Of a stretch of DNA of 64,000 nt, positions 46,931-59,409 are shown one piece after another (positions within the stretch are counted from its first letter, which is position 1; each line of letters starts with the position of its first letter). The translations under genes and the position numbers were made by a program. Under the pieces are notes generated by a model that saw only the letters and a program-made list of their open reading frames with translations, had not been told where the DNA came from and ran no database searches. Source of the stretch: Megaleporinus macrocephalus (Eukaryota > Chordata > Actinopteri > Characiformes > Anostomidae); assembly GCA_021613375.1 (NCBI GenBank), contig CM038708.1, forward strand, positions 26,008,518-26,072,517, in the 5' to 3' direction.

Positions 46931-49780
46931 ATTGAATCTATGCCACAAAATGCCTCTATGTCCTCTAGTACTATAAGGACATGTGATATGCACAGAGAGT
47001 ACTAGATCAGCTGCATTCAATACTATCCACCACCAAGAGCCATTCACTAGCACGGTGAAGCGTCCAGCTTCGCTCATAAAACATGCAGCTGCCAGTCTTT
47101 CACACAGCATCCCTACTGGATTTTCCATGTTCAGTATCAGTATCAAGGCAGAATCTCTACAGCATGTGTGCTATGACATCGTGTTTCCAAAGGCAGTCGG
47201 GAGAATGTTACAGGAAAGCATAGACACATATTTAAAACAAATATGAACAAAAGCCCAAACCCAAATCAGCTTAATACATTGTACGACCCCTGGTTTATAG
47301 TTCATTTTAAAACAGTGGACCTTTAACTTTGGTACAACTTGCACATACGGCAAGCCTCCCCTAGGTGGCACCATGTTAATATGAACAAGCCATCTCAGTC
47401 AACCTTGTGGACCTTCAATTTACTTGAATAATAGAGCACTGAAAGTTTCTTTTTAGGCCATTTTCATTCAGAAAACGATGAACCGCAACAGAGCTGCTAA
47501 AGAATTAGAAGTTCCACTGTTTATCAGCAGATGATCTGAAGAATTACAAAAGTGTAGCCTTTTCTACATTTTAGTTACATTTGTGATCACTGAACCAACA
47601 TAAATGGCAGAAGAACCAGTCAAGTGACTCTTATAACAGCTAACAGCAGTTCTATGCAAATTACTTCACTCATAAAAAAACCCACCATCAAATAAAATAA
47701 TGCTGCTGGTGGTAACTGTAGAACATAGCAGTCGGAAATGTTGCCTTCGGACTTCGTGCCGGGTTGCCAAGTGCTCTTGGATGCAACTGGGTGACGGAAA
47801 GCATACATCTGCTACCCAGCATGCTTGCTGCTCAGTCTGCGCCGCAGCCAATCGCAGCCCTATGTCTTTGATTTAGACGGTAGAAGCTAATCAGTACTAA
47901 TGCCGGAAAACAGAAGGAACGAAAGAGAGAAATAAGCAGACTGAGGGGAAAAAAAAGAAAGGATGAATTTGCCTTGGAACGACATAAAAGGGAAGACATG
48001 AAAGGATGCTCCAAACTCGCTTGTAGCCTGTAAAAGAACGTAATGTCATAAAAAGCCTTGTAATGTTCATTGTCTGAAAATACAGTATATCTACAAAAAC
48101 AGAACTGTCTACTTCAAGAGTCAGTCCGAACAACCTGAAATGAATGAGAAAACAAAACCATTTTCAAGACACCACTATCCCTGACAGGAGCACACTCAGC
48201 AGTGCCTCTCCTGTGACTTTGGATGATGTACGTTCGTAGCAGACACACAAACACTGATAAAATCACAACAGGATCAAAACAAATACTGTAGAGCTAAACA
48301 ACACACAGTGCTCTATTCCTTGGTACAATGTTAGAGTCCTAGTAAATGAAACCAAACTGCTATACAGTAGCTCTGAGATCAGCCTGAAACAAAAACAACA
48401 AAAAAAAATTATAATAATGTAAACATGATAACAGCATGTGATCTTTAGATAGGACTTTACATATAAACACATATAAGCAGCATTATCTTATGACAGCATT
48501 ATTCCTGTAATAACTCTACGCTATAACACTCTGTGCTACTTTCCAAACCCAACTTAACGTATGAAAACAAACCTGGAATCTATTACTTCATATACATATT
48601 ATTTATTATTTTTGTTCTGCTTGGCAAATAATCATGAACAAAGTTGAAAAACAGTACATATCTCTATTAAATACATTTTTAAAAATGATACAGTATCTCT
48701 TTTTTCATACTCTGGATACGTCTTTTGGACCTTTTGTGGCTTGGATCTACATTCTGGAATGTTTCTGTAGAAATTGAACAATGTCGGTTGCATAAGAGAA
48801 AGTTCACATGGACAGAACGTCAACTCCAAACAGAAATAAGGGCAATGCTTTGAAATGCTTCTTCATTTGTCAGTTAAAAGACAGGCAGCTTCAGTAATGA
48901 CAACCTAAATCTGTTCCTCATGCACTGCAGGGGTACGAAAGCATGCTACGCTCAGCAAAGGGTTAAACTGGCTGAGGTTAATGCACCTACACTGACCTTA
49001 ACCACACGATCTTTCAGCTTTCTTATAAGATCAGGGGCTGAAATAAAGGTTACTTCTGTTTATTATCTTTATTAAAATAGACTAATGTATAGAAAGTGGA
49101 GGCAGAATTTTGAAGGAGGTCTAAAGAAGGTCTAAGGTCTATTTAAATCAAATGTTTTGACGTTAAAACCAGATCATGGCTTGAAGACTAAAGAGCTCAT
49201 ATCAAGGAAGGACCAACGTTCCTCACTGTCCACGTTTCCTCAGTCCAAGTTAACCGTCCACTTTAAATTCCGTTTTTGTGATGTCATAAAAATGAATGCT
49301 AAAGTGTCACGAATCTCATCTTTTCATATCAGACCTGAGTCACTTTCAAAAGTAGATCGGATACATATCTGATTCAGGGCAGAACGTCCTTTTTGAGAAC
49401 ACTCAAATTGAAATTCGTGTGTTTTGGGTTTTTCTTCCGCTGCACATGCCCCATCATTCAGTTTTATTGTGGCAGCAGCACCTAACCTGAACTTAGTGCC
49501 AGTAAACAGTGCAGTGGGAAATCAATGAATCGGTTCCTTTTTCATCTTTGTCTTGCTCTAATGATGAGCGGCTGAGAGCTTTTCAGAGCTAATTATCTAA
49601 ATGGCCTTGCTCGGCTCTTTAGTTTGTTTGCTGTTTGCTGATTCATTCACGTGACGTTATTGATCAGACTCATTTGAGGAAGCCGGTTTGTTGGCGTTAA
49701 TGAGAGATTTGAGTCACTTACCTACACAAATGTGAACCATGAATCAGATTTGAGCAATAAGACTTGAATCAAGCCGTACA

Positions 49781-50747
49781 TACACTATATGGACAAAAGT
49801 ATTGGGACACACCTCTTAATCACTGAATTCAAGTGTTTCATTCACTTACAGGTGTGTAAAATCAAGCACCTAGCCATGCAGGCTTGCTTTACACACATTA
49901 GTGAAAGAATGGCTCGCTCCAGCATGGTACTGTAATAAGATGCCACCATTGCAGCAAGTCAGGTTGTGAAATTTCTTTCCTCCTAGATATTCAGCCGTCA
50001 ACTGTGAGTGGTATTCGTGAAAGGTGAAGGTGTTTAGTAAACCACAGAAACTCAGCCATGAAGTGACAGACCACGTAAAGTTACAGAGCGCCGAGTGCTG
50101 AGGTGCTTAGTGTGTAAAAGTCACAAAAACATACTGCTGACTCAATAAGTGCAGACTTCCAAACCTCCTCTGGCATTAACATCAGCACAAAAGCTGAGCA
50201 CAGGGAGCTTCATGGCATGTTTTTTTTTTTTTCCCACGGTCGAGCAGCTTTTCAAATCACGCTTCAATGCCTGACTGCAGTGTGCCGAGTGTAAAGTTCG
50301 GAGGGGGGATAATGCTATGGGGTTGGTTTTCAGGGGCTGGCCTAGACCCCTTAGTTCCAGTGAAGAGAAATCTTAATGCTTCAGCAACTTTTTTCTATTC
50401 CCAGTGCACAAAGTAAGCTCTACACAGGCTGGCTGAGTGAGTCTGGTGGAAGAACTTGACTGGCCCACACAGAACACTGACCTCAACCCCATCAGACACC
50501 TTTGGAATGAAACAGACTGAGATTGCGAGTCCTTTCACTCAGTGTCGGGCCTCACAAACGCTCTTCTGGAAAAGCTTTGGAGTGCGTCTGCAGGAGTTTT
50601 TGCACATTCATCCAGACTGGACGCTGTTATAGCTGCAAAGAGGGGACCCACTCCATAACAATGCCTGATAATTTAGCATGGGATGCGATAATAGCTCCTG
50701 TATATGTAATGTGTAGGTGTCCCAGTACTTTTTGTCCATACGGTGTA
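49781..50747 (+). mobile_element. Tc1-type transposon relic (transposase orientation plus)
   Basis: The left end TACACTATATGGACAAAAGT and right end ACTTTTTGTCCATACGGTGTA are inverted repeats with terminal TA. The body retains GGTACTGTAATAAGATGCCA, GTCAACTGTGAGTGGTATTC, GACTGCAGTGTGCCGAGTGT, ACCCCTTAGTTCCAGTGAAG, GACCTCAACCCCATCAGACA and ACGCTGTTATAGCTGCAAAG. These are the transposase helix-turn-helix and catalytic-domain blocks in order. The internal part is deleted and frame-broken, so it cannot encode transposase. It may be transcribed within the kcnip4 3' UTR. Confidence 0.9.
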
Positions 50748-51257
50748 TGTCTACTAATTGAGCCTACAGCGGTTTCACTCTCATTCATGTTGAAGTTATA
50801 AAGAGTGTTTCAGCCAGTACTTCTTTTCTGAGGGCAGCCAATCAGTACAAAGGTCATTTATATACATCAGTTTTAAAGGCACAGGAACCAAAACAGTGAG
50901 GTTGAAGAAAAAGTTGACCTCAGAGGACAATAAATAAATTGGGATATGGGCCCTTTAAAAGTAATCCTATCCAGCATGCCTTCTTATTTGACAAGAAAAG
51001 GTGTATGCAATGTACCATCTGCACAAAAATCCTTTAAACTAATAACTGCTGGGTGAAGGAACCTTATCTCTGTAATTATGAACGCTGTGACGAGGGGGGT
51101 GGAATGTGGTTGGAGTCAGACAGAATGGCGTTTTATGGATTGATCGAGTGACTTCCATTTAAATGTATTTGTCTTGATGAGGAAAACGGGGCATGTGGAG
51201 CAGAAAGGTCCCAGTCAGCGCTGGCCAGCCACCAGAGACTTTTTGTCCATTCAGGTA

Positions 51258-51305
51258 TTAAATGACATTTTCAAAAAGCTGCATCGATCTCATGATGTTC
51301 TCATC
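51258..51305 (-). CDS. kcnip4: kcnip4 terminal coding exon
   Basis: Acceptor TCCTCTGCAG. Encodes [15 protein letters not shown], then TAA (51260-51258). Identical to the KCNIP4 C-terminus I recall. Confidence 0.96.
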   Translation of the reverse strand, partial: DENIMRSMQLFENVI

Positions 51306-54300
51306 CTGCAGAGGACAGACAAGCACAGGTGAGACATTTCACACTTGATGCCACAAGAGAGGACGAGTTCATGAAAACAACAGGACGTTACATTTTAATA
51401 AGGCAACCCACAAGCCTGGGGACAGTCATTATAGAGAGATGTTTGTTCCAAGTGAGGGCTTCTAGCTGTTAGCTTTCAAACCCAGCCGAACACTCAAACA
51501 AATTTTGGAAACTATGCTTTCATGTACATATTGGGGGGCCATCGACCAGGAAATTTTATGGCCAATTCCCAATTCTTTACACACATACTGGCAGATGCTG
51601 ATTTGTTTAGGCCAATTCCTTTTTTTTTTTGTTTAACCTGAAGCCAATATGGGCGAAATGACCACCAGTAACATTATTTAACCATTAATTGGCCAACAAG
51701 GTATTTTTGAATGACTAATCACTTGAACTCTTTGTAGAAAATATGAATCCAATAAAGTGCTGTATGGAATGCAAGAGGCAACTGACTACTTAGCACAATG
51801 AGTCATGAAGGAACATACAGGTGTTACAGGTGTAGCAGCAGAATTCAAATACAGTGCACCTCCATCAAATACAGTGCACCTCCATCAAATCAAAAAGCAT
51901 ACATTTGTTGAATCCTAAGCACTTGTTTGGAGCAGAAGTGTGCTGTTTCTTAACCTGCACTCCTTATACATGTTATTTACTGCGTTAGACAATTTGCATC
52001 AAACATGATGGTTTTGTTATATTATCAGACTGAACCATCATCTTCTATGAATGTATTGAACTTCATAGCAAAACCACTTTCCTTCTAGTATACTGCTATA
52101 CTACTTTAATTTAATTAGAAATTCGTTTGATGAAGAAATGCAACTAAATGGAAAATTCCACGCACAGTATTTGTACATTTATATACAAAAAAAAAGACTT
52201 ACGTTTTGGCAGCAGTCTATAAACTCGTCTATGGTGACCACTCCATCCTTATTTTTGTCCATTTTCTGTTATCAAGACACAGAACACAATAACAAATTCA
52301 TCACCATGACCTCTCCGAGCTGCTCTGTCTGTGCAGAGCTCCTTCCTCCGACCTTTTCTACACAACAAGCTCTTTAACAACACTGACACACAGAGCTGCA
52401 GCAGTACAGGAACTCTACAGTCATTAGCAAGAGAAGGGTTCTCAAAAATGATCATTTTTATGGCAAGTACAGAGACAACCAGATCTGACAAGACGCCAAA
52501 TTAAGAACACTGATTACAGATTCTATCAATTCTAATCTGGGTTCGTTTAACGAGGGGAGGTGCTGTAATTTGAGTGATTACTATGAAGGTGTATGATTTG
52601 AATCCCTAGAATTCTGGAATGCCCAGTCTTTTACAAGAATGCTAGGTAAGTAATTAATCTGGAGTGATCTACCTTTCAGAATTCACCAACATGGAGGCCA
52701 ACAATGCCCCTGTTACACGCAACCGCACAGTAATTCAAGTACTTTATTAACTAGCAAAACAAACAGTGAACCTGTCCGAGCTGTGGTATGTAATGTTGAT
52801 TATGTTAGTATCCAGATAACAGTGAGAAATCTTCTTTGAAGACTATTTTGCCCTTCAACACTCAACACTTTACTTGATCATAATTCAGATCATAATTAAA
52901 TTTCTGATTATTACTCAGAATTCTCTGAATTCTTAGATTGGACAAAGGCCTAGAAATCAGTCTATGAAATCTGCTTTCTCAGCACATATATACCCCTACT
53001 CTGATTTCTTTCATATTTCTCAGACTGCACATGTGTGAAAACAGACAGCAGTAATGGAAATAGGCAAGCAATGTTTAACAGTAGCAGTGAGATGGTAAAA
53101 CACTAAAACAATGCTGAAACCAATTACATGCTTGATAAAAGGCAGCATTTAAATATTCTTCATCTTCTACATGATGTATATTCATATTTTCAGGTAAAGT
53201 GACTCATTGTTTTAAAAGGAAGCCGTAGCATTATGTTTTTCTGTTACATCACATCTTATTCTGTGTTTATTGGCTGGTTGTGAGAAATTTGATTACTGTC
53301 TGACTGTTGTAGACAGTAATCCTTTACTGTAGATTTTCCCATTATCTGATTGCTCAAGTGCATGTAAACACATTAAACAGATTACTGACAAAATCTAATT
53401 TTCTGCAGTTATTAGAATATGGAGTGCATGTAAATGTAGTCAATGTCTCAGACATCAGGCATTTATAACCATTTCATGTAATAACATCCTGTGAGGCAGA
53501 TTTCAGAGACATTCGACTCTTCAGACGTCTGGTTTGACTGGACTTTCTTTAGAACAGAGTATTTCACACCAAACAACACTGAATGACTATGTTTACATCT
53601 TAACCCTTTAACCAAGCAGACTTTGACCTTAAACTGAAAACAGGTCTACTGAACTCTACAGCATATTTAGTGATGGCTTATTCAGAATGAGCTTGCTTTG
53701 CTAGCTATGTGTTGTTCTCATCTAATATTAACCGAATGTTAGCTATTGCTGTTTGTTTGGACCCATGTAACTTTAATCTCCTGCGGCAAACAGTTTGGGA
53801 ACCCAATGAAGTTTAGCTATGAATGACATTACTGAAACTTATCCAGCTCTAATAAGGCTTTAGTTAAGATATATTGGTGTTATATTGTGTCACAGTGAAA
53901 TCTCTCCAATGTTAACTGTTAATGGAGAACTCATAGTTAATGTATATAGTTAATGTATGTTATAGTAATATAATTACATCCCAAATAGATGAAACTATTT
54001 CTACATTGATCACAAAACATTTCTTTATTTATAAATTCACCAGGAAACATTCACACACAAACAGAAAGACAACAAAGTAGTAAATTCAGGTATTCCTACC
54101 TGGAAAAATATCTCCACATGTTGTCTTGGAGTTTCCTCTTTGAGAATAGGATATGTGCATTTGCCCATCATGTCATAGATGGCTTTCATGATGTCTAACA
54201 TTTCCTGTGTAACAGAAATCATAATTAAATGTTTTTCCATGAGCCCAAAAAAAACTTTTACTAGAAAAGTGTTTACTGCTTTAAAACGTATGGTACCTCT

Positions 54301-57300
54301 TTTGTTATATAACCATCTTTGTTAATATCATACAGGTTAAAGGCCCAGTTGAGTTTCTCCTGGACTGTCCCTCGGAGGAGGATGGACAGACCCATTACAA
54401 AATCCTGCAATCAAATCAAGCACAGGGACAGTCAGCCTGATGCAAACATAGTTCACCCAACTGTGCTTCACACAACATCAAACTACAAAAGATCTCCTGG
54501 ACTGCATGTCCTGCATAGGCTTGTGAAAATATCAACAGACGCTGGCACAACTGTAAAGCAGAAACATACACAAGTTTATAGCTGATGATTAAAGTTGAAA
54601 TAAATCCAACTTTCATTTATTAAAAACCATAATGGCAATATTATCATCTTCTTTTATTAGCCAACATGCTGTAGGCCATACAGTGTTTGTTAATAAACAA
54701 AGCTTCAGAATCCACATTGACTGTGTGCAGAACAGAAACACTTCCTGCAGCAACCTGGCAAGAGAGTAAGACTTTACATAGTGCTTTAATAATAACAAAT
54801 ATTAAATACAGGAAATGTTACTTACTTCAAAACTCACTGAGCCATTGTGGTCTGTGTCGAATGCGTTGAACAGAAAATGTGCATATGTGGACGCATCTGA
54901 AACAGCAACCAACACTAGCTTAGTATTTTCAGTCAAACACAGTGAAATACAATTTATAGTGGATAGCCACCTGTATTATATTTACGTATTATTAGTGCTG
55001 AGTAATATTTGTCCTGAGGTGAAACAGTGATATTAAAGTCTATTGGAACATATACTGAGTTCTATTTAGTTATTTAGTTTTAGCAGTGTTGAGTGATAAC
55101 TGAAATGAATGTTATTGACTGTGTGTCTCACACAGTTTTTAAAGACCAGTTTAAAATACACGAAAGCACAAAAACTAAACAAATAGTATGTTTTCTTTCT
55201 GGAAATGTGCCCTCTGTACAGTTAATGCTTCCAATCCTGTGTAAGATCCCCTTTGGTGTCATTTGTAAGCAAAGAAAACAGAAAACACCAAAACAGCCTA
55301 TAGCCCTATTCAGATGGGATTAAATTAAATAAAGTTATAGGGTAATTTCCTCTTTCACAGGTGCTCCTCAGTGATTTTACAGCCGTCTGGATTGGCAATG
55401 TTAGCGTTTTTCTCGCTCCTGCAAGAAAATTACAGTCAGAATTACCTGATAAGCATAATAATCTATTATATATAAATATCCTCCCAGAGGTTTTACAAGT
55501 TAGAAAAAACAAGAAATCCTGTAGTGTCGTAGTTTGAAAATACTATTACAAACAAATAAATGGAAGTGTATTTGTATTACATGTTTCATTCTATTGAATG
55601 TTGCACAGCACTAAATCTAACTAAACATGAACAATAACACTCTTAAAGCCAGCATCACACTTTTTTGACTTTATTTATGTACTATTTATCTACTACTGAA
55701 AATTATGGTCATTTTGCTTAAGACTGCACACAACATATTATTGGCTATTAAAAGTTCTCTGCTGCATACTAAATTACAATGTGTTTTTATTTACTGGGAA
55801 ACTGACAAAGTTAAGTGTTTTGTTTTTGAAAAATACATATTTCTTATCACCAGCATAACAACACACAAAGCAAGCAATGATTGTTTTTTTTGTGCACTGT
55901 ATGTACAGCCGCATGAAAATGTTTTAGAGTGTTTATCTCACCAACTAGCATGTTTGTTCTGGTCTATGACACACAAGAAAATATTCGATTAAATGATCAA
56001 CCAACACAAAAGTTCTGTAGAAACACATACACAGGGAGTATGGCGATGTACTTACTTCAACACATCTACCATACCAGGGAAGAATCTCCAGTATACTGGA
56101 CGTCTGGAATGAGTAGGCTAAACTGGGCTCTGATGTCACTGATACTGGGATATATTTGATTTTATAAATACCACCCAGCACTACATCATACATTTATACG
56201 TGTTATCCTCATCTTCTGTTATGATCATGTATATATGCTAGCTGGTTTATGCTTCTGTGAGGGGGGAATGTTCATTTGAAGAAGAGAGAGAATGAAACAG
56301 AATAATTCTCTAATTCCATGTTTTGTAGGGAAAGGCCTGTAGCCTAATTCAATACCGCTCACTTCATTTTAGTAAGCACTGGCATGTGTTTTTGCTACTA
56401 TTCATCAAACAGAATAATGATTCACTTAGAGTTACGCAATAGGGAGGTAACATCTTCCAGGCTATTAGGATAGCCCAAAAGGCAGTGAGCAGAAACAGAG
56501 GGAGGTTTTGTCAGTATTTGTGAAACACATGGCAAATGCTCAAAGGCTTTATCACAGCACCAACTGCAAAACCCAGAATTATTTTAGCCTGTTTCTCTAA
56601 CTAGCTATCACTGGGCTTACTGGACAAGAGTGAACCACAACAGCAGCCACTGCAAGATTTATATCCAAATGACATGGATAATACTGTTTACTGAGGGTAT
56701 GGCTGAGGAATTCTGTGGGTAGTGATTTCTCTTCAATATTGCTTTACAGTGCTCTACATGTCTTACTTTGTCTTTTCCATATTTATCTGTTATCACTGAT
56801 TACTATTGCTTTACTTGAGGTGTTTAGTTAATTAATAACCAATATAAGCTATACCTATATATTAATAAAACATTGTAATGGTAATCTTATTGTAAAGCAA
56901 GAGCATTTTTAAATTGAAAGATTGTTAAATGTTAAATAACTTTATTTACTTTTATAAGAATCAGATACACCTACAAGGAATTGGTCTTGAAGAGTCACTC
57001 ATGTATGACATGCAAAATACTAAGCAGATCAGACAAACACACACACTGTTAACAAGTATTTAACTGAAGACAAATAAAAAAATAGATGGAAAGGAGCTCA
57101 AAGAGATGCGAATGTCGGTACATATGCAGATGTGAATGTCTATTCATATGCTGGTCTGAGAAGATGTGAATGTCCACACAAACCACATTTAAAACTGAAC
57201 TTGCAAAATATGTGACACAAATTATTATTTAATTCATTGAAATTCCAGTTTAACCAACGACTACAGCAATGAGGTGATAGCTAAGCGTAGATAATAAAAA

Positions 57301-58512
57301 AACACAAGCACTGTCACCATCACGTATTTATTTAACTTTGAGCATGTCTTTTTAAACCTGAAGTTATGTTAGATATTATTTTATACTTGTGCAAGGTTAT
57401 GGAGGGACAGGAACTATTTTTTTCTATGATACACACAAAGTTTTGTGTCTTGTATCTTCAGGTTTTACCTCTTCTGAGGTCAACACATAAGGTTTTTTTT
57501 GTCAGGCTGGGTACTTCTTATGCTCCCAGACTCTCCCTTATTTACAAACAAGCTGTCTCTGTGCGTCTCCACCCTCATCACTTACAACATTCAAGATCAC
57601 ACTGTTTTTTAAAATGTATCACAGTATCAAGTAGCTGGACGTAAGGTTACATAATACAGTTAATAAGCCTGTGATTTTGTGATGTGTACTGCAACTGTGT
57701 GCTAAAAACTGAAGCACAAATCAGACACAGCTTTTTGGATTGGACGTTTTCTTTTCTTGAAATTCCCTCGAATATATACACCATAATATCAATGTTAACA
57801 GATCAGAAAAGTAACATACTATCTAATTTTCATGTATTTATGTTGTATGTTTTGTTGAAATTCTATGTGAATGTGAGTTACATATCCTCAGAGATCAAAC
57901 TTCTGCATAAACGTTCTAGCACATTTTACATTTAACTTTCTTTTTTAAACGCGTCCAAAGGAGATAAACTTTTGCACGACACTGTAACAAACAATCTGAA
58001 GCACGCAGCAAATTAAAGCCAGTTTTCTGTAATATATGTAATATACTGTCACTGTCGGTACAATACCTTATATCTCCAGAAGGAAACTTATAAAACTTGA
58101 AACGAAAAAAAAAACCTTGAAAAAAATGTTCTAATTGATGATAATGGAGATGGTCATTTTGGAACGTTTCTATTGATCCAAATGTCATGAGATTCTGAGG
58201 AAGTATAAAGAGCAGTTGGTATTTTTGAACTGTGTCATGGAAAAACAAGAGATTGGTTTTCTTCCGACAGCTGCATAGCCCACCAACACTGCTGTATTGC
58301 TTTCTTCTCTTGTAAATTGTAGCCACTGACAGCAACACTGCAGTACACTACTACTATAGTCTTCTTTACACTGGAAAGCAGAGTGTACCAACTCAAGTTA
58401 ATGGGATTATATATGGGAGAGAATATCCACAGATATACTGACCTCCTTGTGGGAAGAACTGAGAGTAAATGTCCTTAAACGTGTCTTCATTGACCACACC
58501 ACTTGGACACTC
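51258..58512 (-). CDS. kcnip4: Kv channel-interacting protein, KCNIP4-like (3' part, six coding exons)
   Basis: KChIPs are EF-hand calcium sensors that bind the N-terminus of Kv4 potassium channels and tune their surface expression and inactivation. The exons, in transcript order, are 58512-58443, 54896-54826, 54404-54297, 54204-54100, 52265-52203 and 51305-51258. They total 465 bp and give 154 residues, which corresponds to the last 154 of about 250 in the family. EF1 is degenerate ([12 protein letters not shown]). EF2 has [14 protein letters not shown]3 [12 protein letters not shown] and EF4 [20 protein letters not shown] together with the end [11 protein letters not shown] points to KCNIP4 rather than KCNIP1, 2 or 3, which I recall with other residues there. 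The N-terminal exon or exons were not found up to position 64000 and probably lie beyond it. Confidence 0.93.
51845..51890. repeat. 20 bp unit repeated 2.3 times
   Basis: TCAAATACAGTGCACCTCCA occurs perfectly twice in tandem (51845-51864, 51865-51884) plus six further bases. Lies in the last kcnip4 intron. Confidence 0.95.
52203..52265 (-). CDS. kcnip4: kcnip4 exon encoding EF-hand 4
   Basis: 63 bp, acceptor GATAACAG, donor CAAAAC|GTAAGT. Encodes [19 protein letters not shown] then QN. The family usually reads FIESCQK here, so Glu-Ser is replaced by Asp-Cys and Lys by Asn. Confidence 0.95.
52266..54099 (-). other. kcnip4: kcnip4 intron between EF4 exon and preceding exon
   Basis: 1.8 kb of AT-rich sequence. 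No repeat or exon recognised. Confidence 0.6.
54100..54204 (-). CDS. kcnip4: kcnip4 exon linking EF-hands 3 and 4
   Basis: 105 bp, acceptor TGTTACACAG, donor TTCCAG|GTAGGA. Encodes [19 protein letters not shown] and [16 protein letters not shown]. The CTYP residues are those I associate with KCNIP4. Confidence 0.96.
54297..54404 (-). CDS. kcnip4: kcnip4 exon encoding EF-hand 3 loop
   Basis: 108 bp, acceptor ATTGCAG, donor AAAGAG|GTACCA. Encodes [36 protein letters not shown], including the full EF3 loop. Confidence 0.96.
54826..54896 (-). CDS. kcnip4: kcnip4 exon encoding EF-hand 2
   Basis: 71 bp, acceptor TTTCAG, donor TTTGAA|GTAAGT. Encodes [20 protein letters not shown] and SFE. Loop position 12 is Asp, supplied by the next exon, as expected for a Mg-preferring EF2. 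Confidence 0.95.
56955..57180 (+). repeat. dispersed repeat family C, copy 2
   Basis: Contains AAGAATCAGATACACC, ACAAGGAATTGGTCTTG, AGACAAATAAAAAAATAG, GCAGATGTGAATGTCTATTC and ATATGCTGGTCTG, parallel to 28285-28560. Confidence 0.6.
58048..58271 (+). mobile_element. MITE family A, copy 4
   Basis: The left end is GTCACTGTCGGTACAATACC and the right end is GGTTTTCTTCCGACAGC. The shared internal landmark is GGAACGTTTCTATTGATCCA. It is more diverged than copy 3. It lies in a kcnip4 intron. Confidence 0.7.
58443..58512 (-). CDS. kcnip4: kcnip4 exon encoding degenerate EF-hand 1
   Basis: The acceptor CTTTTTTTTACAG fixes a 70 bp exon, donor AAGGAG|GTCAGT, phase 1. It encodes [18 protein letters not shown] then FFPQG. 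The Cys-Pro at the loop start makes this EF-hand unable to bind calcium, as in all KChIPs. Confidence 0.94.
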
Positions 58513-59312
58513 CTGTAAAAAAAAGAAATCATTATTTCAACGTGCGGCATTGTCTTTGAAAACAGGTTCATTTAAAGAGTCATACCACAGAATAGCCCAT
58601 CATAAATATGAATACTGAATGGTGGGGCAACATTAAGCTTTTTGAAAGAAAACAAAAAGCTTTGTATAAATTGTGTCATACAATAATCTCTCTTCCAAAG
58701 CTCTTTCAGAACAGCTAGAACGTGCCTCACTTTAGAAAATGTGAATTATTAAAAACACATCAGTTTTATACATGAACACAACGTGTTACAAACCGCATAT
58801 GTGCAATAATGGGATCTCATTCCACAGAGCTATTCCCACAAGGGCTGAGGAAGCTATTGTTGTCTAGAGGCTTTATTCATGTTTTGCAGCGTTGTGAGAG
58901 ATGACTATTCTTCATTGAATCATTATAGCTGATTCAGCGGATGTAATGAATGGCGAGACTCACCCCTGATTTATAGCAAGAGCGCTCAAATGGAATTTGC
59001 CCAAGTGCTTACCAGATAAGGCAGGCTCAGTAGAGCATCATTAATATAAAAGAAGAGAAAATACCAGCAAAGCCGTAAGAATGCTGGGGTTTTAGGAAAA
59101 ATCCATCTTCACTTGACTTTCAATAGCCTGTAAAGGTTATATTGCACTGCTTTTTGTATTGATATATTAATACTGCAAACTGAAAGGGTCTCATGAAAGA
59201 TCTCAGGAAATCTTATAGTATTATTCAGGAAGTGTGTTTGAATATTCTTAAACAGGGGATTTCAACACCTACAGTTCTATTTCATTCATTTAACATACTT
59301 TTGATCAGACAT

Positions 59313-59401
<89 letters not shown>
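59313..59401. repeat. (TA)n microsatellite, about 89 bp
   Basis: A nearly pure AT/TA run followed by a short TGTATGTATACACATATG transition. Confidence 0.97.

Positions 59402-59409
<8 letters not shown>

Larger units (their letters stand above)
44472..51257. other. convergent region between sec24d and kcnip4 (3' UTRs plus transposon relics)
   Basis: Both genes end towards this 6.8 kb stretch. It contains the sec24d 3' UTR, the Tc1-type relics at 45855-46672 and 49781-50747, and probably part of a long kcnip4 3' UTR. I saw no protein-coding exon. Confidence 0.6.
54897..58442 (-). other. kcnip4: kcnip4 intron between EF1 and EF2 exons
   Basis: 3.5 kb. Contains repeat family C (56955-57180) and MITE A copy 4 (58048-58271). 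The rest is unremarkable AT-rich sequence. Confidence 0.6.
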
